Assembly: GCA_963732225.1 (NCBI GenBank)
Contig: CAVSYR010000002.1
Location: 1,178,001 to 1,242,000 of the forward strand
Length of the DNA stretch: 64,000 bases
Direction of reading: 5' to 3'
Source: VRUE01 sp963732225
GTDB lineage: Bacteria > Actinomycetota > Thermoleophilia > Solirubrobacterales > 70-9
Both the position numbers and the translations under genes were made by a program. The notes under the pieces are model-generated. The model was not told the origin of the DNA. It saw only the letters and a program-made list of their open reading frames with translations, and made no database searches. Shown here piece by piece: positions 7,885 through 61,400 of this stretch; the stretch's first letter is position 1; each line of letters begins with the position of its first letter.

Positions 7885-7963
7885 CGCCGGGGCTCCCTGA
7901 TGGCCGATGGGACACTTTGGCGTCCCTGGGGCCGCGCGCGCACCATATTGGTGTAGCGAGGCC

Positions 7964-7992
7964 TTAACCCGTTCTGTACACCTATTTATGTA
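7964..7992 (+). promoter_or_regulatory. Weak candidate promoter of the LmbU-like gene
   Basis: TTAACC (7964-7969) and TATGTA (7987-7992) are separated by 17 bases in a locally AT-rich stretch between the PucR-type and LmbU-type genes. The match to consensus is modest, and the region was chosen partly because it is the only AT-rich part of the 177-base gap. Confidence 0.35.
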
Positions 7993-8003
7993 GTGGGAGG
8001 CGG

Positions 8004-8026
8004 GGTGCACTGGCCGCGAGTGCACC
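8004..8026 (+). promoter_or_regulatory. Inverted repeat upstream of the LmbU-like gene (possible operator)
   Basis: GGTGCAC at 8004-8010 is mirrored by GTGCACC at 8020-8026 with a nine-base spacer. The dyad lies just downstream of the candidate promoter and 36 bases before the proposed ATG. It could be a binding site for the regulator encoded next to it, or a leader hairpin. Confidence 0.35.
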
Positions 8027-8061
8027 GACGTTCATGTCAGCTACTGCGGCGAGGCAGGGTC

Positions 8062-8655
8062 ATGTCAGGGTCCCCAGAAGTCGTTCAAGCGATTCCAGTT
8101 GCGGCACCCATTTCCACGGGTGATACGGCCGCGACCAGGCTCGAGCCAGGCGGCGCCGAGCGGCGCCCGGTGTCGGCGATCTCGAAGGTCGCCTGGGTGC
8201 CGCCGTCTGACCTCGGCCAGGCCGAGTGGCTCTCGGCCGGCCGGCGCCTGGGGGCGATAGGGCGCTGCAGCCAGTGGTGGATCGGCGACTGGATTCGCTA
8301 CGGCACGGCGCGCTGGGGCGAGAAGTACGTCGAGGCCGCGCGGGTGACCGGCTATGACGTCGCCAGCCTGAGGAACATGGCGTGGGTTGCGGCTCAGTTC
8401 GATTTGTCACTACGTAGTGACAAGCTCAGCTGGAGCCACCATGTCCTGCTCGCGCCGCTGAGCGCCGACGAACAGCGCTACTGGATCGAGAAAGCGGCCG
8501 AAGAGCGCCTCTCGGTCTCTGATTTGAGGCTCGAGCTGCGTGCCAGGGGGCACGGAAGCCGGCGTGGGAAGCCGGCGGCGAGCGGCGAGAGCGAGGGGCA
8601 AGGGGACGGGATATGTCCGCACTGCGGGCACAAGCTGAGCGGGCAGAAGGACTAG
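8062..8655 (+). CDS. LmbU-family transcriptional regulator with C-terminal CxxC
   Basis: This 197-residue protein has a core (roughly residues 65-165) with S-Q-W-W-I-G-D-W-I-R-Y-G, then W-G-E-K-Y-x-x-A, then S-L-R-N-M-A-W-V-A-x-x-F, then L-S-W-S-H-H. This pattern matches the LmbU/NovE regulators that activate lincomycin and aminocoumarin clusters. The tail ends with Cys185-P-H-Cys188, a half zinc-ribbon. ATG 8062 is chosen because the longer GTG-7993 form would add poorly folded Arg-rich residues; the ribosome-binding site is weak (AGGCAGGG). It precedes pptH by 34 bases and probably heads the pptH-pptT transcript. Regulating the downstream polyketide genes would match LmbU biology, but is not shown. 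A 20-base palindrome lies inside the gene. Confidence 0.72.
   Translation: MSGSPEVVQAIPVAAPISTGDTAATRLEPGGAERRPVSAISKVAWVPPSDLGQAEWLSAGRRLGAIGRCSQWWIGDWIRYGTARWGEKYVEAARVTGYDVASLRNMAWVAAQFDLSLRSDKLSWSHHVLLAPLSADEQRYWIEKAAEERLSVSDLRLELRARGHGSRRGKPAASGESEGQGDGICPHCGHKLSGQKD
8404..8423 (+). promoter_or_regulatory. Perfect 20-base palindrome inside the LmbU-like gene
   Basis: TTGTCACTAC at 8404-8413 is followed immediately by its exact reverse complement. It encodes residues 115-121 of the regulator without disturbing the frame. A ten-base perfect dyad without a spacer is rare by chance and is typical of a dimeric DNA-binding protein site. Function is unproven. Confidence 0.4.
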
Positions 8656-8689
8656 CGGGCAGCGCCCGGCCGGCGCTGCCGGGACGCGG

Positions 8690-9529
8690 GTGAGCGCCGG
8701 CCTCTACGCGGTAAGCGATCTGCACGTCGATCACGCCGAGAACCGCGAATTCGTCGAGCAGATGCGTCCCCATTCGGAGCGGGACTGGTTGATCGTCGCC
8801 GGCGACGTCGCCGATGATCGCGCCGGTTTCGAGTGGGCGCTGCGGCTGCTCAGCGAGCGCTTCGAGCAGCTGATCTGGGTGCCCGGCAACCACGAGCTGC
8901 TGACCTACAAAGACGACCCGCTGCAGCTGCGCGGCGAGCAGCGCTACCGCCACCTGGTCGAGCTCTGTCGGGAGATCGGCGTGCTCACGCCCGAGGACCC
9001 GTTCGCGCGCTGGGACGGGCCCGGCGGGCCCGTCCTGGTGGCGCCACTCTTCCTCCTCTACGACTACTCCTTCGGCCGCAACGTGGCGCCGAGCAAGGTC
9101 GAAGCGATGCGGCTCGCCCACGAAGCCGGCGTCGTCTGCGTCGATGAGTACCTGCTCTACCCCGACCCGCTCCCCAGCCGCGAGGCCTGGTGCGAAGTGC
9201 GGGTTGCCGAGGCGGAGCGGCGCCTGGCGGCCGTCGATCCAGCCCTGTCGACGGTCCTGGTCAATCACTTTCCGCTGACCGCGGAGCCGACCCGGGTGCT
9301 GCGCCATCCGGAGTTCGCCCAGTGGTGCGGAACCAGCCTGACGGCCGATTGGCACCGCCGCTTCCGGGCTACGGCGGTCGTCTACGGCCACCTCCACATC
9401 CCGCGCACCACCTGGCAGGACGGCGTCCGCTTCGAGGAGGTCTCGATCGGCTACCCGCGAGAGCGGGCGCGTTGGCCCGCCTCGCGGCCGGGACCGCGGC
9501 GGATCTTGCCGGAGGCCGGGCGTGCTTGA
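8690..9529 (+). CDS. pptH: Metallophosphoesterase, PptH-like phosphopantetheinyl hydrolase
   Basis: This 279-residue calcineurin-type phosphoesterase has all metal-binding motifs: S-D-L-H (Asp10, His12), A-G-D (Asp39), G-N-H-E (Asn67, His68), N-H-F-P (His193) and G-H-L-H (His234, His236). It overlaps the phosphopantetheinyl transferase gene by eight bases. In Mycobacterium tuberculosis the same pair is pptH (Rv2795c) next to pptT, where PptH strips the phosphopantetheine arm from carrier proteins and so opposes PptT. The gene order and motif set support that assignment, though other phosphatase substrates remain possible. The start is GTG 8690. In this context it could recycle carrier proteins of the adjacent polyketide synthases. 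Confidence 0.8.
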   Translation: MSAGLYAVSDLHVDHAENREFVEQMRPHSERDWLIVAGDVADDRAGFEWALRLLSERFEQLIWVPGNHELLTYKDDPLQLRGEQRYRHLVELCREIGVLTPEDPFARWDGPGGPVLVAPLFLLYDYSFGRNVAPSKVEAMRLAHEAGVVCVDEYLLYPDPLPSREAWCEVRVAEAERRLAAVDPALSTVLVNHFPLTAEPTRVLRHPEFAQWCGTSLTADWHRRFRATAVVYGHLHIPRTTWQDGVRFEEVSIGYPRERARWPASRPGPRRILPEAGRA

Positions 9530-10184
9530 GCGGATCCTGCCGGAGCTGGCCGTGGTCGTCTCGACGCGGGGCGATCGCGAGGTCGACCTCTTCCCGGTCG
9601 AGCAGGAGGCGCTCGGCGAGGCGGTCGCAAAGCGCCGCCGCGAGTTCACCACCACCCGGGCCTGCGCGCGCGATGCCCTCGGGCGCCTTGGCATCGCGCC
9701 ACAAGCGATTCCGAGCGGTTCGCGCGGCGAGCCGGTCTGGCCCGCTGGCGTCGTCGGCAGCATCACTCACTGCGCTGGCTACCGGGCCTGCGCGGTGGCG
9801 CTGGACCGCGACCTGACCACGATCGGCGTCGACGCCGAGGTCGCCGAGCCGCTGCCGGACGGCCTGATCGGCGACATCGCCCTACCCGAGGAGCGCCAGG
9901 CGCTCGAGCTACTTGCCGCCGAGGACCCCGGCGTCAGCTGGGACCGCCTCCTCTTCAGCATCAAGGAGTCGATCTACAAGGCGTGGTTTCCGCTGACCAG
10001 GAGTTGGCTTGGCTTCGAAGACGCCAGCGTCAGCATCGACCGTGAGCGCGGCACCTTCTCGGCCCACCTGCTCGTGCCGGGCCCGACGCTGCAGGGGCGT
10101 CACCTGGACGGCTTCAGCGGCAGCTGGCTCGCCGCCCAGGGGCTCGTTCTCAGCGCGATCGCAGTGCCGTCAACCGATCGCTAG
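9522..10184 (+). CDS. pptT: 4'-phosphopantetheinyl transferase, Sfp/PptT type
   Basis: This 220-residue enzyme activates acyl and peptidyl carrier proteins by moving phosphopantetheine from CoA to the conserved serine. The family motifs are clear: R-R-E-F near residue 40, G-S-I-T-H-C-A-G-Y-R at 84-93, the Mg-binding G-V-D-A-E near residue 107, and W-D-R-L-L-F-S-I-K-E-S-x-Y-K-A-W at about 147-162. The whole sequence closely recalls mycobacterial PptT, including S-W-L-G-F-E-D-A. It starts at GTG 9522 within pptH, so the two opposing activities are translationally coupled. It ends 81 bases before PKS1 and is the obvious partner for the twelve or more carrier proteins encoded downstream. Confidence 0.95.
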   Translation: MLERILPELAVVVSTRGDREVDLFPVEQEALGEAVAKRRREFTTTRACARDALGRLGIAPQAIPSGSRGEPVWPAGVVGSITHCAGYRACAVALDRDLTTIGVDAEVAEPLPDGLIGDIALPEERQALELLAAEDPGVSWDRLLFSIKESIYKAWFPLTRSWLGFEDASVSIDRERGTFSAHLLVPGPTLQGRHLDGFSGSWLAAQGLVLSAIAVPSTDR

Positions 10185-10195
10185 CCGGCTCGTTT

Positions 10196-10225
10196 TTGGG
10201 TCCCGGCAGGTATGCGTACTAGGCT
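10196..10225 (+). promoter_or_regulatory. Candidate promoter of the polyketide synthase operon
   Basis: In the 81-base gap between pptT and PKS1, TTGGGT (10196-10201) and TAGGCT (10220-10225) are 18 bases apart. The element TGCGTACTAG (10213-10222) sits at the same offset from the -35 box as in the PucR-type gene promoter. The -35 box is weak, which suggests activator dependence. Confidence 0.5.
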
Positions 10226-10251
10226 GTTTTCGCTGCACCTGTGGATAGCTA

Positions 10252-10259
10252 GGGAGGGG
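10252..10259 (+). promoter_or_regulatory. Strong ribosome-binding site of PKS1
   Basis: GGGAGGGG lies about six bases upstream of the TTG at 10266. It supports this start, which places the first KS motif at residue 8, leaving no N-terminal docking helix, as expected for a loading protein. Confidence 0.65.
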
Positions 10260-10265
10260 TAAATT

Positions 10266-55434
<45,169 letters not shown>

Positions 55435-55438
<4 letters not shown>

Positions 55439-58400
55439 GCGCCCCCGACCGCGACGTCGTTGATGCGCTGCGCACGACGCTGAAGGAACGCGACCGGCTG
55501 CGCAAGGAGAACACGCGCCTGCTCAGCGGCGCCGAGGAGCCGATCGCGATCGTCGGCATGAGCTGCCGCTTCCCCGGCGGGGTCGAGACGCCCGAGCAGC
55601 TCTGGCAGCTGGTCGCCGAGGAGCGCGACGTGATCGGCGCCATCCCCACGGACCGCGGCTGGGAGATCGAGCCGCTCTTTGACCCAGACCCCGAGGTGGC
55701 GGGGACGACCTACGTGCGCGAGGGCGGCTTCCTCGCCGACGCGGCTGGCTTCGACGCCGGTTTCTTCGGCATCAGCCCGCGCGAAGCGCTGGCCAGCGAC
55801 GCTCAGCAGCGGCTCTCGCTCGAGTGCGGCTGGGAGGCGCTGGAAGCCGCCGGGCTCAACCCGCTGGGGCTGAAGCGCAGCCAGACCGGCGTCTTCGTCG
55901 GCCTGGTTCTCCACGACTACGGGCTGGGCGCCTGGGTCAACGACCTCGAGGGCTACCTCAGCCTCGGCAACTCGGCCAGCGTCGCCTCCGGCCGCATCGC
56001 CTACACGCTCGGCCTCGAGGGCCCGGCGCTGACGATCGACACCGCCTGCTCGTCCTCGCTGGTGACGATCCACCTCGCTGTGCAGTCGCTGCGGCGGGGG
56101 GAGTGCAGCCTCGCCCTGGCCGGCGGCTCGACGGTCATCTCCAGCCCCAGCATCTTCATCGACGCCGCCCGCCAGCGCAGCCTGGCGCCGGACGGCCGCT
56201 GCAAGGCCTTCGCCGAGTCGGCCGACGGCCTCGGTGCCGCCGAGGGCGCCGGCATGGTCCTGCTCGAGCGGCTCTCCGACGCGCAGCGCAACGGCCGCCG
56301 CATCCTCGCCGTTATCCGCGGCTCGGCGATCAACCAGGACGGCGCCTCCAACGGCCTGCCGGCGCCGAGCGGGCCCGCCCAGGAGCGGGTGATCCGCCAG
56401 GCCCTCGCCAACGCCCGCCTGCAGCCGGCCGACGTCGACGCGGTCGAGGCCCACGGCACCGGCACCCCGCTCGGCGACCCGATCGAGGCCAACGCCCTGC
56501 TCGCCACCTACGGCCAGGACCGCGAGCAGCCGCTGTTGCTCGGCTCGGTCAAGTCGAACATCGGCCACACCCAGGCCGCGGCCGGGGTCGCCGGCGTGAT
56601 CAAGATGGTGATGGCGATGCGCGAAGGCGTGCTGCCGAAGACCCTCCACGTCGACTCGCCCTCGTCCAAGGTCGATTGGACGCAGGGCAAGGTAGAGCTG
56701 CTGGCCGAGCCGGTGGAGTGGACGGCCAACGGCCGCCCGCGCCGCGCCGGCATCTCCTCCTTCGGCATCAGCGGCACCAACGCCCACCTCATCCTCGAGC
56801 AGCCCCCGGCGCCGCAGGCAACGGAGGATGGGGAAGCCGCGGACCCGGGCGAGCCGGCCCTGGACCGGGTGCCGCTCTTGCTCTCGGCCAAGTCCGAGGG
56901 GGCGCTGCGCGATTCGGCCGGGCGCCTTGCCGCCCACCTCGAGCGCAACCCCGAGCTCGACCTCGGCGACGTCGCCCACTCGCTCGCCGCCGGCAAGCCG
57001 GCCTTCGAGCAGCGCGCGCTGGCGGTCGGCCGCGATCGCGACGAGCTCCGCACCGCCCTCGCGGCCTTCGCCGCCGGCGGCGAGAGCGAGGGCATCGTCA
57101 GCGGCAGCGCCCGGGAGGACCGCCGTCCCGTCTTCCTCTTCTCCGGCTACGGCTCGCAGTGGCCCGGCATGGCGCTGGAGCTGATCGAGGCATCGCCGCG
57201 CTTCGCCCGGCGCATGCGCGAGTGCACGGAAGCACTCGAGCCCCACCTCGAGTGGAACCTCGACGACATCTTGCGCGGCGCCGAGGGCGTGCCGACCTAC
57301 GAGTGGCCGGGCGTCGGCATCCCGGCGCTGTTCGCGACCAGCATCGCCCTGGCCGATCTCTGGCGCGCCTGCGGGGTCGAGCCGGCCGCGGTGGCCGGCC
57401 ACTCCCAGGGCGAGATCGTCGCCGCCTGCGTTGCAGGCGCGATCAGCCTCGACGAAGCCGCCTACGCGACGGTGGCCCGGATTGAGGTGATGAAGCCGAT
57501 GGAGCAGATGGGCGGCACAATGGCCGCGGTCGCCCTCTCCGAGAGCGAGCTCGAGGCGCGGCTCGAGCAGTGGCAGGGCAAGCTCGACATCGCCACCCTC
57601 AACGGCCCCGCCTCGAGCGTCGTCTCCGGTGACATCGATGCGGTCGAGGAGCTGGTCGCCCAGTGCGAGGCCGAGGGCATCCAGGCGCGGAAGATCCGCG
57701 GCGCCACCGGCGCCTCGCACTCGCATCACGCCGAGTCCCTGCGCGGGCCGCTGCTCGAGGCCCTCGGCCGGCTGGCGCCGCGTAGCAGCGAGATCCCCTT
57801 CTACTCGACCGTGACCGGCGAGCGGATCGACACCGCCGAGCTCGACGCCGAGTACTGGTACCGCAACCTGCGCCAGACCGTGCGCCTCGCCCCCGTGGTC
57901 GGCGACCTGATCGAGGCCGGCCACCGCACCCTGATCGAGGTCAGCCCGCACCCGGTGCTGACGATCGGCCTGCAGGAAACGGCGCAGGCGACGGCGGGCG
58001 GCAGCGCGGCCAGGGTGCTCGGCACCCTGCGCCGCAAGGAGGGCGGCTCGCAGCGCTTCGCCATCTCCTTCGCCGAGGCGATCGCCGCCGGCGCCGCGGT
58101 CGAGTGGGAGACCCTCTTCGGCCCGGAAGCGGGGACGGTGCCGTTGCCGACCTACCCGTTCCAGCACCAGCGCTACTGGGTCGACAGCAGCCTGCCGGGC
58201 TCGAGCGCCGCCGCGGTCGGGCTCAGCGGCGGCGCCCATCCCTTCCTCGGCGCCGCGATCGAGGACCCCGAGAGTGAAGGGGTCACCCTCGCCGGCCGCG
58301 TCTCCCTGCAGTCGCACCCCTGGCTGGTCGATCATGCCGGCCTCGGCACCGTGCTCTTCCCCGGCACCGGCTTCGTCGAGGTGGCCCTGCGAGCCGGGCG

Positions 58401-61400
58401 CGAGGTCGGCTGCGAGCTGCTCGAGGAGCTGACCCTGCAGGCACCGCTGCTGCTGCCCGACTCGGCGAGCCTCGCCCTGCGCGTCACCCTCGGCGCTCCG
58501 GGCGAGCGCGGCGAGCGTTCGATCGCGATCTACGCCCGCCCCGAGTCGGGGGAGGGCGAGCCGGCGGAGTGGACCCGCCACGCCGAGGGAGTTGTCTCGG
58601 CCGAGCAGCCGCGGCTGGCGGCGCGGCTCGAGCAGTGGCCGCCGCCGGCTGCCGAGCCGATCGACCTGGAGGGGCTCTACGACCGGCTCGCCGATGCCGG
58701 CTTCGAGTACGGCCCGGCCTTCCAGGGCCTGACCGCCGCTTGGCGGGCTGGCGACGACGTCTTCGCCGAGGTCTCGCTGGCGCCCGAGCAGGCTCACGAA
58801 GCGAGCCGCTTCGGCCTGCATCCCGCCCTGCTCGACTCGGCCCTGCACAGCATGCTCGCCGCCGAACTGGACGGCGGCGGCGAGCTCAGCCCGAAGCTGC
58901 CCTTCGCCTGGGAGGGAGTCGCAGTGCGGGCCGACATTGCCGGCGAGCTGCGGGTCAAGCTCAGCCCCAAGGGACAGGAGGAGCTCTCGCTGCTGCTCGC
59001 CGACAACGAGGGCACACCGCTGGCCACGGTCGCCTCGGTGCGGGCGCGCGAGTTGCCGCCGGAGGCGCTGTCCGGCGCCGCCGGCAAGGGCGCCGGCCTG
59101 CTCGTCGTGGGCTGGCGTGAGGTGGAGACGGAGGGTGCTCCCCCGTCGCCGGCCAAGCTGGTCGAGCTCTCAGAGCTCAACTTCGCCACTTCCCAGAGCG
59201 CCGCCGAGACCGCCCTGGCGGCCACGGCGAGCACCCTCTCCCTGGTCCAGGAGTGGCTTGGCAGCAAGGATCCGGAGGCCTCGCGGCTGGTGCTGCTGAC
59301 CCGGGGAGCGGTGGCGGCGACCGAGGGGGAGGACGCCGACCCCGTTGGCAGCGCTGTCTGGGGCCTGTTGCGCTCGGCCCAGACCGAGCACCCCGGCCGG
59401 ATCGCCCTGATCGACAGCGACGGCAGCGAGGCCTCGGCGGCGGCACTTGCCGCGGCGCTCGACGCCACCGCCAGCGAGCCCGAGCTCGCCCTGCGCGAGG
59501 GCCGGGCGCTCGCTCCGCGCCTGGCCGAGGCCGAGCGCGCCACGGAGTCGCTGCTGCCACCGCCGGCGCCGTGGGCGCTGCGAGCGCCGACCCAGGGCAC
59601 GCTCGAGGGGCTGGCGCTGGTGCCGGCGCCGCAGGCGCTGGAGCCGCTCGGGCCGAGTCAGGTGCGGGTCGCGGTCCACGCCGCCGGGGTCAACTTCCGC
59701 GACGTGCTCTCGGTGCTCGGGCTCTTCCCCGGCGAGGCTCGGATCGGCGGCGAGGGGGCCGGAGTGGTGGTCGAGGTCGGCGCCGAGGTCGAGGGCCTGG
59801 TGCCAGGCGACCGCGTGCTCGGGCCGATGCCGGGCGCCTTCGGCCCGCTGGTCGTGGCCGAGTCGCAGCTGCTCGTCCCGCTGCCCGCCGGCTGGAGCTT
59901 CGAGCAGGGCGCGGCGCTGCCGATGGTCTACGCGACCGCCTACTTCCGCCTCTTCGACACCGGTGGGCTTAAGAGCGGCGAGCGGGTCCTGATCCACGCC
60001 GGCGCCGGCGGCGTCGGCATGGCCGCGATCCAGCTCGCCCAGCGCGCCGGCGCCGAGGTCTTCGCCACCGCCAGCCCCTCCAAGTGGGGGGCGCTGCGTG
60101 AGCTGGGCATCGCCGAGGACCACATCGCGTCCTCGCGCGACACCGAGTTCGGTGCGCGCTTCCTCGAGCAGACCGGCGGCCAGGGCGTCGACGTCGTGCT
60201 CAACTCGCTGACCGGCGAGTTCATCGACGCCTCGCTGGCGCTGATGCCGCGCGGCGGGCGCTTCCTCGAGATGGGCAAGGCCGACCTGCGCGACCCCGAG
60301 CGCATCGCCGCCGAGCACCCCGGCGTCTCCTACCGCGCCGAGGACCTCGGCGAGATGGCGCCGCAGCGCCTGCGCGAGGTGCTGCTCGAGGTCGTCGGCC
60401 TGCTCGAGGCGGGCGAGCTGAGCCACGCGCCGCTGGAATGCTGGGACGTGCGCCACGCCCGCGAGGCCTTCCGCCATCTGCGCGAGGGCCACAACGTGGG
60501 CAAGATCGTGCTCAGCGTCCCGCGCGGAATCGACCCCGAGCGCACCGTCCTGATCAGCGGCGGCACCGGCGGCCTCGGCGGCCTCTTCGCCCGCCACCTC
60601 GTCACTGCCCACGGCGCTCGTCACCTGCTGTTGATCAGTCGCAGCGGGCGCGAGGCTCAGGGCGCGGCCGAGCTCGAGGCCGAGCTGACCGAGCTCGGCG
60701 CCGAGGTCCGGATCGAGGCCTGCGACGCCGCCGACCGCGAGCAGCTCGCCGCGCTGATCGCCTCGATCGATCCGGCGCGGCCGCTCGGCGCCGTCGTCCA
60801 CGCCGCCGGCACGGTCGCCGATGGCACGGTCGAGGCGATGGTCGCGGAGCAGCTGCACACCGTCTTCGCGCCCAAGGTCGACGGCGCCTGGCACCTGCAC
60901 GAGCTGACCGCCGGGCTCGACCTCTCCGCCTTCGTCCTGGTCTCCGGGCTGGCCGGCACGATGGGCACGCCGGGCCAGGCCAACTACGCCGCCGCCAACT
61001 CCTTCCTCGACGGCCTGGCCGCGCACCGCAAGGCGCTGGGGCTGGCGGCCGAGTCGATGGCCTGGGGGGTCTGGGGAGAATCCGGCGGCGCCGCCGGGAT
61101 GTTCGACGATGCCGCCCTCTCGCGGATGGAAAGGGCCGGCGTCGCGATCCTTTCCGACGCCGAGGGCCTGCGACTCTTCGACGCCGCGCTCGGCGCCGAC
61201 CTGGCGCAGACGGTGCCGGCACCCTTCAACCGCGGCTCGCTGCGCCGCCTTGCCGAGGCCGGCACCCTGCCGGCGCTGCTCTCCGAGCTGGCCGGCACGC
61301 CGCGCCGCCGGCGCTCCGCCGCGGCCGCCGGCGCATTGGCGGCGAAGCTGGCCATGCTGGGGGAGGCCGAGCGCGAGGCGCTGGTCCTCGACATCGTCCG

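Noticed and set aside
7909..7926. GGGAC/GTCCC hairpin after the PucR-type gene as a terminator
   Set aside because: The stem is only five base pairs with an eight-base loop and no T-run follows, so there is too little to call a terminator.
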